DNA from: Chrysomallon squamiferum
Lineage: Eukaryota > Mollusca > Gastropoda > Neomphalida > Peltospiridae
Assembly: GCA_012295275.1 (NCBI GenBank)
Contig: CM022675.1
Span: forward strand, 1,447,195-1,511,194
Length of the DNA stretch: 64,000 nucleotides
Direction of reading: 5' to 3'
Positions 1-47,601 of this stretch are shown in pieces. The notes beneath the pieces were generated by a model. It worked only from the letters and a program-made list of their open reading frames with translations. It searched no databases and was not told the DNA's origin. The position numbers were made by a program, and so were the translations under genes. Position 1 is the first letter of the stretch. Each line of letters opens with the position of its first letter.

Positions 1-62
<62 letters not shown>

Positions 63-209
63 CATCATCATCATAATAATAATGATAACTGTAATTAAAA
101 TAAAAGATATAAAAAAGCTATAAACAAGTACAAAAATATATAAACGAATAAATATATAAATAAATAAATAAATAAGTAAAATAATAATAACAATAAGAAC
201 AACAAAAAC

Positions 210-259
<50 letters not shown>

Positions 260-428
260 TAATAATAATCATCATCATCATAATAATAATGATAACTGTA
301 ATTAAAATAAAAGATATAAAAAAGCTATAAACAAGTACAAAAATATATAAACGAATAAATATATAAATAAATAAATAAATAAGTAAAATAATAATAACAA
401 TAAGAACAACAATAATAACAACAAAAAC

Positions 429-474
<46 letters not shown>

Positions 475-540
475 TAAATAAATAAATAAATAAATAAATA
501 GATAAATAATTAATTTTTTTCAGTAGCACAGGTTGAAATT
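1..540. repeat. TAA/TAAA microsatellite block with a 207-bp tandem duplication
   Basis: Almost pure TAA and TAAA tracts surround a more complex segment that begins at 61 and again at 268, so the block was tandemly duplicated. A third copy of the same segment lies at about 24016-24180, in the matching intron of locus L2. In gene terms this is intron downstream of SRCR exon 4b of L1; the ZP-C exons of L1 should lie beyond the left edge. Confidence 0.85.
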
Positions 541-610
541 CATACATGTAGTGCCTAGCACAAAATTAGTAAAACTAGAAACGTAATAATTGACACAGGT
601 TGACAGTTAC

Positions 611-15045
<14,435 letters not shown>

Positions 15046-15073
15046 AAACTGCATCTCACGATGCGTTTTGCTG

Positions 15074-15081
15074 TATTTATA
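15074..15081 (-). promoter_or_regulatory. TATA box of L1
   Basis: Minus strand reads CCATATAAATACAGC. It lies about 100 bp upstream of the splice donor of the 5' noncoding exon. Confidence 0.65.
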
Positions 15082-15107
15082 TGGTAAGGACAAAGAAACC
15101 ATCCTGT

Positions 15108-15112
15108 CCAAT
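15108..15112 (+). promoter_or_regulatory. Inverted CCAAT box upstream of the L1 TATA box
   Basis: CCAAT on the plus strand (ATTGG on the gene strand), about 27 bp upstream of the TATA element. Short motif, so only suggestive. Confidence 0.4.
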
Positions 15113-15119
15113 GAATAAC

Positions 15120-15173
15120 TGCTTTTTAGTATTGCATCATACATGAGCTGTATGTTTCTTCAAACTTATTATA

Positions 15174-15216
<43 letters not shown>

Positions 15217-15308
15217 TTGTTTATTTATTTATTATAATTTATTTAAGTATATATCTTTATGGTGTGTGTATATGTCTGTGTGTGCAAAATTAGATAATAC
15301 AAACACAA

Positions 15309-15387
<79 letters not shown>

Positions 15388-16349
15388 TTCTCTCTCTGTA
15401 TGTCTATGTGTGTGTCTGTGTGTCTTTCTGAATACTTAATCATTTTTTTATTTGGTTTTTTATTTACTTATTGCCTTTTTGTATAATTTTATATATTTAA
15501 TTATTTTTTATTTGCTATGCATTTACTTGTCTAATATTTTTCTTTCGCAGTTTTAACGTAATTTCTGTTTAGTGTTAATGATAAGTTTATTTTTTTATTT
15601 ATTTATTAAATTATTTATTTATTCATTTATTTGTTTATTTATTTGCTGCTACATGAGAGTCTGCTCACTGAATATAATTCTATTAACGTGTAGTTGGGTG
15701 TATTTATTTATATACGCATATGTATGTGCGTGCGTGTTTTGTTTATTTATCTATCTTATTTAATTGCATTTACTTGTTTGTTACATTGTTTGTGTTTGTT
15801 ATCTTTTATTATTATTAATTTATTTCTTCACTTAGTTATTTATTAATTTATTTATTATAATTTTGTTCTTTGATTCCTTTTGTGTTTGTGTTTGTGTGTG
15901 TGTATGTGAGAGAATTATTTCGTTAGCGATATCATTTATTTATTTAAAATTTAAATTTTGTGTCTTTGTTTGCTTGTGCGTTTGCTGTTTATATCTTTAA
16001 CTGAATATTTACAAGAAAAAATAAATATTTTAATGATATACCGGTTTTGTACAAGAAAATGGAATGCTGACAAAATTATAATAATACTGATATAATACGT
16101 ATTGTGATGTGCTATTGTAATGTTAAGTGAGATAAAATATATCACTGTAGTGTTTGGTTGTCTGACAGGAGGTTGTGTTTGAGGTGTTTCCTCCATGTTA
16201 GTCATGCTCAGTTTTACTCGTTCAAACATACTGGAGGAAATAAATTTTAAAACTTTCGTGAAAATATTGTTCATTAGGTTAAGAAAGAATCACAACTTCA
16301 TGATGGTATTTATGAAGAACGATGACTAAATGTTCAGTGACAAAATTAA
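15120..16349. repeat. Region upstream of L1: TTA, TC and low-complexity DNA
   Basis: Holds (TTA)n at 15178-15217 and (TC)n at 15310-15395. A TTTGTATAATTTTATAT-like segment at 15470-15560 also occurs, in tandem copies, upstream of the L3 first exon (42650-43030). TTTAT and TG-rich sequence follows. No gene seen. Confidence 0.7.
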
Positions 16350-16350
16350 A

Positions 16351-16545
16351 ACAGGTTGTCTTGATGGACGAATGGTATCGTCTTCAGACTTCGGAGTTTG
16401 GGTGAATGGGTGTCATAGGTTCGAATCTCGGCAGCAGCATCTGACGGGGTTGGTGAGTTCGTATTTAGACTTTATCCTGTGTCAGTGCGTACGTGAATAT
16501 TGTCTATGTGTCATGTATAATGAGAAGTAAATAAGGCAGACCACT
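16351..16545 (+). mobile_element. tRNA-derived SINE
   Basis: The head reads like a tRNA: A-box-like TGGACGAATGG at about 16365-16375 and B-box GGTTCGAATCTC at 16418-16429, then a body with GACGGGGTTGGTGAGTTCG. Related heads occur at 44860-45180, 45150-45310 and 63245-63390. Family not named. Confidence 0.75.
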
Positions 16546-17199
16546 ACACGTGAGTTCGGTTTGCATAGCTATATACAAATACATATATATAGATACATAC
16601 ATGCATACAGATGTAAACATGCACACGCAGGTACATGCAAGCATGGATACATTCACACACGTGCACTGCTATTGTCACACTGTTGCTAATTACAATGTAA
16701 TACAAATGTTACACGTCTAAAAAGAAAGAACACTTCATTTAAAATCCACGCTTCAGTTAACATTTAACAACTGTGGGAGCGACGGTGCAAAATACAGTGC
16801 ACTGACGTTGAAATGTCTTGAAAAAAAAGAAACATAATTATACATACATAAATATATATGAATTGCTTTTATCAGAGTCTTGCTAAAATGTTACTCATAC
16901 AAATGTTAGACTTGAAAGTCAAAGCAGACTTTTAGTTACTCAGTACAACTGATCTAACACTAAGAAAACTGGGAGTTACTATGTAATATACAATACACTG
17001 ATTTTCAATTAACTGTTCTTAAAACACACACACACACTTATGAGAGAATTGTTTGAAAGAAAGATAATTATATACATCGTATTTGCTTTTATCGTTCTGT
17101 TGCTTATAAGTCAATGAGAGCGAATTGTAGACATTTTTACTTACTGTCAACACTTTAGTTAATGTTAACAATGGTGGGTGTTACTATATAGTACGGTAT

Positions 17200-17319
<120 letters not shown>

Positions 17320-17448
17320 ATTTATTTCCTACTTTGATAACCGGAGGTCAACGCTAGTTGTCGCCAACGTATAAAGAAGAAGCATACCATCAAATTTAGA
17401 TAACAAGAAAATGTATATTGATTTCTTTTTTTATTTTTTTATTTCTTC

Positions 17449-17469
17449 TTCTTCTTCTAATGATTTTTG

Positions 17470-17513
<44 letters not shown>

Positions 17514-17517
17514 GTAG

Positions 17518-17554
<37 letters not shown>

Positions 17555-17555
17555 G

Positions 17556-17595
<40 letters not shown>

Positions 17596-17640
17596 GATAT
17601 GATTATTATTATTATTATCATTATTATTGTTATTATCATC
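17449..17640. repeat. TTC/ACT/TAA/TTA compound microsatellite
   Basis: Successive trinucleotide tracts; the open frames here are simple-repeat artefacts. Confidence 0.92.
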
Positions 17641-18358
17641 AATATTTTGAATCATTTATTAGACTTTTCGTTTTTATGATTTATGGAATGAAACGGAATT
17701 TAAATTCCTTTGATAAAATCTTTTGCAATTTCAACATTCATCTGAACTTTTGTTTTTGACAATTATTATTCATTATGTATTTCAGCACTTTAGAAAATAA
17801 ATGAAATGGATAGCTGGTGTAGTAGTAGGTAGAACTATATTTATTGTGTTAAAATGAGAGGTGCAACATCTGTTATATTTAACAGTGTGTGTATATACAC
17901 ATGTATTTAATTTGTACTGTATTGCTTACATTTTTGTACTTACTTAATTTTATTGTTTCACCGTTTGCTTTTCTCTGTTTTCTGTTTCTATATTTATTTG
18001 AATAATTTCAGAACAAAAAGCTAAAAAAAGCTAATGACAGAAATTTTAGAGATTCAAAGAGAAACATGACTTTTATTTACTATCCACACATCAGTTAAGA
18101 ATAAGAAACTGGGAGTTACTATATAATTGATTTTCAATGAAATGCACTTAGTATATATATATTAACATATAATTATGGACGTTTCGATATTAAGACCGCG
18201 TATGACAAAAAAGGAGCATTCTAAGTTTGTTATTACAATGTAAAAGTCAGAGTGTATCACTGTACACTTTACTTGTCTGAGAGGAAATTACGTTTTCAGA
18301 TGTTTCGTCAATGCTAGTCACTTTGTTTTTTTTCAACTGGTTTTCAGTTAAGACTTCT

Positions 18359-18360
<2 letters not shown>

Positions 18361-18433
<73 letters not shown>
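18361..18433. repeat. (CA)n microsatellite
   Basis: Thirty-six or so CA units followed by GAGAGGAACAGG; the left arm has a shorter TG tract at the matching place (10457-10476). Confidence 0.93.
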
Positions 18434-18436
<3 letters not shown>

Positions 18437-19198
18437 AGGAACAGGCGGGCAAACACATTAAATCACTGGTACGTTTCGATAATTAGAAGGCAAACGAGAT
18501 AAGACTTAGAAACTCCCAACCCAAAAACTGAAGGGAAATGTAATTGTACATACAATGTACGTATGCATTGCTTTTATCGCAGTGTTGCTAAAAAGTTAAT
18601 GATAAACATTTTAGAGATTGAAAGAGAAACATGACTTTTATTTACTGTCCACACCTCAGTTAACATTAACAATCTGGGAGTTACTATATAATACAGAGTA
18701 CATTGATTTTCAATTAACTGCACTTTGTATATATATATGTATGGACCTTTCGATATTAAGACCTCAAAACAAAATAAAAAAAAAAAAAATAAAAATTATA
18801 GTAATAATAATAGAATAATAAAAAAATAAAAATGTGTGGAAGAAAATGGCTTAAATGTGTTAACTAAAATAATTATACATACATCAGTTAACATTAACAA
18901 AACCGGGGTTTACTTTTCAGTATACACTGCTTTCATTTTCAGTTAACTGCAATTTAATATTTTTAACAACATTCTTACGTTTCAGTGTATGAGAACGATT
19001 TTAATAAACAAAAACACACACACACACAGACACTTATCAGAGAGTGACTGAAAATTGGGGGAAATATAGTTATATACATTGTATTTTGCTTTTTGCTTAT
19101 AAGAAATTTAAAGAACATGTTTATTTACTTTCAACTTTAGTTTTAGTTAACATTAACAATAGTTTAATTTTACTATGTATATATATATATATATTTAT

Positions 19199-19244
<46 letters not shown>

Positions 19245-19690
19245 TATACATACACATACACACACACATACATATATGTTTCGATATAAAGGCAACGGAT
19301 GAAAAAAATATTTATTATTATTTTGTTGTTTTTTATTATTTTTTTTTTTTTTGATTTATTTTCTTTTTTTTTTAATGATTTATTTTTTTTATTTTTCTAT
19401 TTTTTATTCTGTTTGTTTTGTTTTTGTGTGTGTTCATCCGTACATGTGTCTGAATAATAATAATAAAATATTAATAATAATAATAAAAAAATAAATAAAT
19501 AAATAAAAAAAAAAAATAAATGAAAACAAATTGAAACAAGAGGAAATTGTAAAACGATTTTTCTGATATTAGAATATATAATTTCGCCAAAAGTATAGTA
19601 AAATAAAAATTCAGTAAGCGTTATCGAATGCTTTCTCCCGTCATTACTTGCCTATGGATCAGGTAAAATAATATTAGTAAATCAAATATA

Positions 19691-19713
19691 ATAATAATAA
19701 TAATAACAACAAC

Positions 19714-19767
<54 letters not shown>

Positions 19768-20760
19768 TAATTAAAAATAATGTCGCAGTAGTGGCCATAT
19801 TAATTGTATAATTATTTGCTTGCTTCTTTATGTTTTATTCCTTTGTTTATTTAATGTTTGTTTAATTACTGATTTCTCTTTATTTCTACATTTCTGATTA
19901 TATTCCCAAGTTGCAGTCATTCACTCTAAATTGTTTAGAAACGGTGTTCTTTTTTGTTGTTGTTTTTTTAATAACAACACAACAACAACAAGAAGAAAAC
20001 GACGATACTAATGGCAGCAAGAGAATGCTGACGTAACTTGGTTACCAAAGACTACGTATTACTGTTACCTGATGATAAAATTTGTTGCACATTATTACAC
20101 GATCATAATATTTCTTAAATATTACTTCACTGTGATAATATTTGTTACACGTCACCTAACCAAAATGGAAGCGATTTCTGACATGTTTCCATGTCTTATG
20201 ACGTAAGTTTGTGTAATGACACCTGCGAATTTTTAATAAATAAAATAGTATAACTTTCAAAACTGATGTTGCTCGTGCAAACCGGAAGCTTTCCAAATCT
20301 CTTCACAATGTGTTTCATTTTCAGCAACTTAGCGATAAATTTAAATTTGAAAGTGCAGAAGACCGCCGAATAGAATGTATTTTAATTTTAATTTTGTTTT
20401 AAACATTGACTTAGTATTATTTTTACCAGGGGTAAACATAGGGATTGTATATGAAACAAAACATAAATATAGTTTCTTCAGATTAAAAAAGGAGAATGTT
20501 TTTATTCTGATATACTTCTTACAGGGCTTCCTCACGTAAAAAGCAATTCATCAGATTATGTCACTAACACACCCACACCCATTCAAACACACACACCTCC
20601 AAACACACCCACATACCCCCAAGACATACCCCTCCAACCCCCCAAATACCCCCACATGTCCCACACAGACCAGTATTCTTCGTCCTGAATACGTTTTAAG
20701 TCTGCATATCTAAAATGAGCTGTCAGACTGGTACAAGAAAACAAAACAAAACTCATCCAA
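19691..20760. other. Intergenic DNA between the inverted repeat and the L2 3' end
   Basis: TAA microsatellite at about 19689-19766, then AT-rich DNA and a C-rich low-complexity patch at 20565-20660. No gene, tRNA or promoter recognised. Confidence 0.6.
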
Positions 20761-20776
20761 TCATTTTGCTACAAGC

Positions 20777-20782
20777 TTTATT
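20777..20782 (-). promoter_or_regulatory. Polyadenylation signal AATAAA of L2
   Basis: Minus strand reads TTGAATAAAGCTTGTAGC. The same AATAAAGCTTG context occurs downstream of L4 at 47087-47092, which supports this as the true 3' end. Confidence 0.65.
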
Positions 20783-22039
20783 CAAGTTATTGCGGATATA
20801 AAGATGAAAAAAGAAAGAAGAAAAAAGAGGTTCATTAATATATTGTAGTTAAAACCAAATGTAAAGCAAATATAAAATAAAATAATAATAATTAAAAACA
20901 AAAAAAAACAAAAACAAAAAAACCCAACTAAATTTAATGAAATATATTCAGTAAATTTTAGTAGAAAAAAATAACAATAAATAACTAATAAATAAAAGAA
21001 ATAAACAATGAAAAGAGGTATCGGTAAGTAAGTAAGTAAGTAAATAAATAAATAAATAAATGAGAAATAAAACTATGATGGATGCCAATAAAGCGAAAGA
21101 AGACAAAAAGTAAGATTCCGAATAAATACATAAACAATTATTTAAGGCAACCCAAACCATTGTAAAAGCATAATAAAATCAGTTTAATATTTTCAGTTAC
21201 TAAGCAGTAATAATATCAATAAAAATTCCAACACCAACAACTAACTTTAAGTGCATTTGGAAATGTTCTGATAATGTATTATTATATGATATAACGTAAA
21301 TAACAGAACAAAGTAAATTTAGGGAAAAAAGGAAAATTTAAAAAATAATAATAATAGAAAAGTTGTTTATGTTTTTAATTTAAAATTATAATTTAAAATT
21401 GTTCTTATTCTTCTTCTTTTCATCATTTTCTTCTTATAATAATAAAAATTATAGTTTTTGTTATTGTTGTTTTTGTTGTTGTTATTATTATTATTAATAG
21501 TAGTATTTAGCATTTTTTACCATGTTGCACTTGATTTCTAAATATTTGCAACTAGAAATTTTCAGCTGACTTATTTATTTATGTTACAAAAAACTTTTAA
21601 CGTATTATTTTTGTTTTCATAATCAGGTATATTACATGTCTGAATACTAAATATTATATATTTATATTATATATGACACATACGAGGAAGGAAGAAGAAG
21701 AAACGAAAAACAAACAAAAACAAACAAAGAAACAAAAAAACAAGAACAAAGAGACAAAGACAAAAACAAAATCAGAACATTACGAAGTTGTGTCCAATGT
21801 CATAGAAGTAATGATGTATACTTATTTAAAATTTCCGTAAAGCAAACAAATTAACAATAGCTCGATAAATGAGAATAAAATAAAGAATAACACTGAAAAC
21901 AGTAATAATTACGAAAGAGTTATAAGCTTAGTCAAATGTTTTAAAGCAAAAATAATTTAAGTGAAAAGCTATATAAAATTCAAAAGAGTTTTTTAACTTC
22001 AGTTTGCTACTACAGTATGTGAAATGTTTGTCAGGTTAA
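20783..22039 (-). other. Probable 3'UTR of L2
   Basis: About 1.26 kb from the stop codon to the AATAAA signal, AT-rich with A-rich and AAGA-rich runs. No other coding exon seen. Confidence 0.5.
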
Positions 22040-26893
<4,854 letters not shown>

Positions 26894-27093
26894 NNNNNNN
26901 NNNNNNNNNNNNNNNNNNNNNNNNNNNNNNNNNNNNNNNNNNNNNNNNNNNNNNNNNNNNNNNNNNNNNNNNNNNNNNNNNNNNNNNNNNNNNNNNNNNN
27001 NNNNNNNNNNNNNNNNNNNNNNNNNNNNNNNNNNNNNNNNNNNNNNNNNNNNNNNNNNNNNNNNNNNNNNNNNNNNNNNNNNNNNNNNNNNNN
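26894..27093. other. Assembly gap, 200 N
   Basis: Exactly 200 N, so a placeholder length. It interrupts L2 SRCR2a on one side and is followed by TAAA repeats and the L3 tail exon on the other. Confidence 0.99.
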
Positions 27094-27233
27094 AATAAAT
27101 AAATAAATAAATAAAGAAAATAAGAAAAAAAAAAGGAAAAAAGTAAATGAAATAAAAATAATGAAAAAGTCATAATTACTTAAAATCTTTTAGTTTGCTA
27201 CTACAGTGACATGAACCATATTTGTCAGGTCAA

Positions 27234-42622
<15,389 letters not shown>

Positions 42623-42640
<18 letters not shown>

Positions 42641-43030
42641 GTTTGTTTCTCTACCTCCTTGTCTTTTCGTATAATTTGATATCTTAATTAGTTATTTTTG
42701 TATTTGCTATGTATTTACTTTATGATATTTTGTTAGTGTTAACGCACTTTTTCTCGATCTGTTTCTACCTACATAAGTGTTTTTCTCTACCTCATTATCG
42801 TTTCGTATAATTTGATATTTTAATTAGTTATTTTTCTATTTGCTATATATTTACTTGTATGATATTTTGTTAGGGTTAACGCACTTTTTCTCATTCTGTT
42901 TCTCCCTACATAAGTGTTTTTCTCTACCTCATTATCGTTTCGTATAATTTGATATTTTAATTAGTTATTTTTGTATTTGCTATGTATTTACTTGTATGAT
43001 ATTTTGTTTGTGTTAACGCACTTTTTTCTC
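42623..43030. repeat. 136-137-bp tandem repeat, three copies
   Basis: CTCTACCTC starts at 42649, 42785 and 42922. Each unit carries CGTATAATTTGATATTTTAA and TTAACGCACTTTTT. A diverged copy lies at 15470-15560 upstream of L1. Confidence 0.88.
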
Positions 43031-43337
43031 TGCTTTTAGCTTCCAGTCAATATATTTGTCTGTTTAATTTATTTGTATTAATTTTGTTTTCATGATAACT
43101 ATTAATGTTACTTTTTTCTGACAATTTCATTATTTTTTTTTTTATAATGTGCATAATAAAATAATTTAGTTTTCAAATCTAATTAAAGTTTTAAAAATAA
43201 AGATTACGAAAGAAATTTCTCTATACTGTAAACCTGTTAAGATTTATAACAGTATTTTAAAGTAAAAAATAAAAACAAATGTGTTTTGTGAATGTGAAAA
43301 AAAAAATGTTTCTTTTTAATACGAAATACGTAATAAT

Positions 43338-43393
<56 letters not shown>

Positions 43394-43402
43394 TAATAAC
43401 AA

Positions 43403-43433
<31 letters not shown>

Positions 43434-43591
43434 AAGAAGAAGAAGAAAAAGAAAGATAAATTTGCATATGTAATGCCTCGAATTTGACTTCGACATCCTC
43501 ATTCAATTTTCTCATTTCTTAATTATTATTTTTTTTAAATCCTTTAAATATTCACGTGAAAGGTTTCAGCGGCATTTATCAAGAAAATAAC

Positions 43592-43651
<60 letters not shown>

Positions 43652-43759
43652 TTTTTCTTAAAAATTGGAAAACAAAGTGATTAAAAAAAAAAGGAAAAAA
43701 AAAAAAGAATTACATAAATGTACCATGCAGTAGGATGAACAGCTAAGTAAATAAATAAC

Positions 43760-43802
<43 letters not shown>

Positions 43803-44235
43803 GTAAATAAAAAAATAAATACATCGTTTCCAATCAATTCTAGGTCACTCTATGTTTTTCTTCGTCTTCTGCTCACGATTCAGAAATAAACACGATAAAC
43901 AAGACAGTGGATACATTGGTAAACCATAGACAGCTTCAGTAGAATTATAAATAATTTGCATTATTATATGTCGATCGTTTTGAGCACCACAAAACTGTGG
44001 CAGAATTTCTTTTAAAGTTGTAATACAATGACTAGCGTAAAGCGTATATCTTGCTAATGTATTTCTTAATTAAAAATTGTGACTTTCATTCCTTTGACTT
44101 TTTCCCCTATATTCAATTATTCATATGGACACAAAACTTGATTTTATATCACTGGACAAAAGCAAAACTAAAATAAAATACAGGAATCAGTGAATTACAG
44201 GGATAGATAGGTAAATAGACAGACAGGCAGACAGG

Positions 44236-44289
<54 letters not shown>

Positions 44290-44440
44290 GTAGGTAAATA
44301 GACAGATAGGCAGAGAGAGATAGATACATAGATAAATACACAAATATATAGATCCATAGACACATAGAGATAGATAGATAAATGAAAAAATCGACAAATA
44401 GATATTTCTCAGAAATGGTATGAGCAATATGGAGAGATTA
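43031..44440. repeat. Intergenic microsatellite-rich DNA between L4 and L3
   Basis: TAA/AGA compound at 43334-43455; TAA at 43589-43646; TAAA at 43745-43820; GATA at 44230-44290. No gene seen. Confidence 0.8.
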
Positions 44441-44829
44441 GTTTGTACAAAAAGATTCAGACATATATGCATGTAGTATATGTATTTTTGTGTGTGTGTC
44501 CGTGTGTATGTGTATTTGTGCATTATATAGGCAAACACACAATAATAATAAAAATTATAATAAAATGAGATAAAGAAGTAAAAATATAATTTGTTAAAAG
44601 ATTTTACGATAATAATTCTCACCTGTTAGACATGAGTTTAAACATGTTTAAAAAAAGAATTTAAATAAATATCTTGAATGATGCAGCATTTATTTTTTAC
44701 TCTACAAAAATCAGAAAACATTTAATATCAAGCTTAATTTAACATCGTGGTTTATTTTGAAAATAATTCAGTACAGTGTCTGAAAGCTCTCACAATGTGC
44801 GTAGAAAGAGCTCGGAATTTTCATGATGA

Positions 44830-45180
44830 TCGGTTAGTCAGACAGGCGTCAAAGGAACAACATTTAACTTGTGTTGATGGCGGAACAGTAAAACTGCTTC
44901 TACTAGGATACTCAAACGTGATTAATAGAGTCACTCAGGTTACTGAACAACAACGTTTAACTTGTGTTGATGGCGGAACAGTAAAACTGCTTCTTCTACT
45001 AGGATAGTCAAACTTGATTAATAGAGTCACTCAGGTTACTGAACAACAACGTTTAACTTGTGTTGATGGCGGAACAGTAAAACTGCTTCTTCTACTAGGA
45101 TAGTCAAACGTGATTTATAGAGTCACTCAGGTTACTGAACAACAACTTTTAACTTGTGTTGATGGTGGAACGGGCGAGTG
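44830..45180 (+). repeat. 93-96-bp tandem array of a SINE head, four copies
   Basis: ACTTGTGTTGATGG starts at 44867, 44960, 45056 and 45152. The unit includes CACTCAGGTTACTGAACAAC and GGCGGAACAGTAAAACTGC, which match the tRNA-like head of the SINE at 63245-63390. The last unit continues into a SINE body. Confidence 0.85.
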
Positions 45181-45310
45181 GGCGTCTCGTCAGCGGCATC
45201 TGATGAGGTTTGTGATGTCGTGGTTGTACTTTGTCGTTCTGCGCAAGTGCGTTCCAGGATGTTGTCTGTGTGAGGAGTCTACACAAACGTACATTGATAG
45301 ACAGTATTCA
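45150..45310 (+). mobile_element. SINE-like copy following the head array
   Basis: GATGGTGGAACGGGCGAG, then TCTCGTCAGCGGCATCTGAT and a tail to about 45310; related to 16351-16545. The A-box region is altered. Confidence 0.6.
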
Positions 45311-46010
45311 AATCGGAAAACACACACATACACACACACAACACACACGCACACACACATATACGGTAATTATTTTAGAAATAAGCGACTGAACGGAAAG
45401 TCACTTAGTGTTTGAAATTAGTTCAATAGCAAAAACACAGACGAACATTAGATAGACAGTATTGAAATCATAAAACACACACATACACACACACATACAC
45501 ACACAGACACACACACACACATACACATATACCTGAAGTATATTACAAACCAGCCACTGAACGGAAAGTCAATTAGTGTTTAAAATTAATTCAATAGTAA
45601 AAAAAAATAATCAGTCAATTAGGCAATGTTACTGCGATGTTTAAAAATAAAACACTTAATTATGTTTGAAGCAGATGGTGTGCACATTCTGAAAAAGGAA
45701 ATGATTTGGATAATGCAGCTACTGGAATGTATATATATTTTTTTATACTAAGTGAAGTTATCCTCATAAAACAAATAAAATCATTACAGACTGACAGAGA
45801 GATATGCAAAAACTAATTTCTTACTTTGAATAGTGTATACACCATTGATCTGAATATACTAGTTTGAGCCACACCCTAACATTCACAGATATAATATTTA
45901 TCTCAGAGCATTTCTTGTTTACACTATAGAAATCAGAAAACACATAACATCAAGTTTAATTTATACATCGTAATTGATTTTAACAGCTTTTACAGTGTGT
46001 ATAGAAGATT

Positions 46011-47065
46011 CGTTATGTAATTAAATTATTATTGTTATTACTATTATTATTATTATTATTATTATTATTATCATCGTCGTCATCGTCATGATCATTATTT
46101 TGTACTTTTCAATGAAAACAAATCTGTTTATTTCTCAACATATTCTTTCCTATTGCAAAATGTCTTTACAAATTATTTAATATTGACAAAATCAGAAATG
46201 TTCAAGTTCTAACTATGTAATTATTCCTTGTTGGATTTTATAAGTTTCTAATGGTACACAGTGGTACATTCACGACTTTATCTCTGTTATTTGACAGAAG
46301 CGAAACGTCTTATCAGTTGTGCTCGTGTGTCAAATTAACCATGAGTTATCCTTCTTAGTCTTTTGCTCTGAAACTACAATTTTTTGAAAATGATTTATAT
46401 TTCAGGGTAGATAACTGAATACGTTTATAATACTATTCTACATGTCTACTGTGACAGCAGTTTAATAACGCTTGTTTCAAGTATCTCAAATTCTCTAATA
46501 ACTAATATTAATTTTATTTAATATAATGTGTTCAGTAGTTACAATCCTCTTCACTGTTATCAATGACAATCATTCACATATTACATCGCATTGTTCATAC
46601 AGTGGTGAAGCTCTTCTGTTTGGTTAAACATTAAAACATTTAGTGTAAATAGATGCACACGTAATAATAATAATAATAATAACAACAACAACAACAACAA
46701 CAACGATACATTTAATAATACTGAAACAAATTGGACTAATAATCAAATAATCGATGCATGATAAATTAATATACAGACACATACACAGACACACACACAC
46801 ACACATGTCGTTAAGCTAATCAGTGTTTGAAGTAACTTGTGATTTAATATCGACAAAGCACTCTCAAATGCTTTTCCTCCGCAATTAATTTATACTGAAC
46901 CTCCCGACTGTGCATAAAGACAAATGAGAAGTAAAAAATGTTAGCAAATGGGAAGAGTAAACGAGTGAAGTAATTTGTTTTCTTACATGGAGCAATCATA
47001 GTAATTATATGTACATGAATTAATATGCAAATAATATTTACAACGCATTAAATAAAACAAATCAC
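46011..47065. other. Intergenic DNA left of L4
   Basis: TTA microsatellite at 46028-46070; a relative of the GGGGAGATAA repeat at 46100-46430 ending ATTTCAGGGTAGATAAC; TAA/ACA run at 46660-46705. No gene seen. Confidence 0.6.
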
Positions 47066-47086
47066 ACGGGATTCATTGCTTCAAGC

Positions 47087-47092
47087 TTTATT
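47087..47092 (-). promoter_or_regulatory. Polyadenylation signal AATAAA of L4
   Basis: Minus strand TCGAATAAAGCTTGAAGC, shared with L2. The distance to the stop codon is about 360 bp. Confidence 0.65.
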
Positions 47093-47202
47093 CGATAAAT
47101 AAACTAAATGTAAAATTATAATTAATAAATAAACAAAGCAATAGATTTTAAATAAAATAAAATACAAAAGCGAGAATTACTAGTAACAAAAGAAGCAATA
47201 AC

Positions 47203-47262
<60 letters not shown>

Positions 47263-47453
47263 TAACAATAACAACAATAATAATAATAACTTTTAGTTCA
47301 GTCTACTAAAGCAAAGAAGATTTTTGGACAAGAGCTACATAAAAAGAAGTTTTAAAAATCCTTCTGCGTTTTAGTTTGTTTCTACATCAAATATAAAATC
47401 TTTGTCAGGTCAATTAAATCTGGTGTTTGTTGACATTTTCTTTTTACTGATTT
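47093..47453 (-). other. Probable 3'UTR of L4
   Basis: AT-rich with (TAA)n at 47206-47290. It includes the remains of the longer tail-coding sequence seen in L2, now past an earlier stop. Confidence 0.55.
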
Positions 47454-47601
47454 GACTTTTTCTTCTTCAGGAAGACGACCACCAGAATCCCAATGACAAG
47501 TGAGAAGATGATCACCATGACAACACAGAGACCAATCAGAATCGTGGTGTTGATATCAACTTCATTAGATCCATGCTTGTCACGTGGTGTCTGTGAGATA
47601 C
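47454..47601 (-). CDS. L4 TM and tail exon
   Basis: Encodes ISQTPRDKHGSNEVDIN, TTILIGLCVVMVIIFSLV, then VVVFLKKKKSNQ and stop TAA at 47454-47456. The stop replaces a codon that is AAG in L3, so the tail is shorter than in L2 and L3. Confidence 0.84.

Larger units (their letters stand above)
44450..46010. repeat. Interspersed repeat, plus orientation (partner of 62770-63999)
   Basis: Landmarks such as CCTGTTAGACATGAGTTTAA, TCTTGAATGATGCAGC, ATTCAGTACAGTGTCTGAAAG and TCGGAATTTTCATGATGATC recur as reverse complements, in reverse order, at 62770-63999. Another relative of the GAATAGTGTATACACC segment is at 45835 and 57340. Confidence 0.75.

Noticed and set aside
16351-16545. A functional tRNA gene
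   Set aside because: A and B boxes are present, but the cloverleaf pairing is not convincing and the sequence continues into a shared SINE body with other copies in the window.
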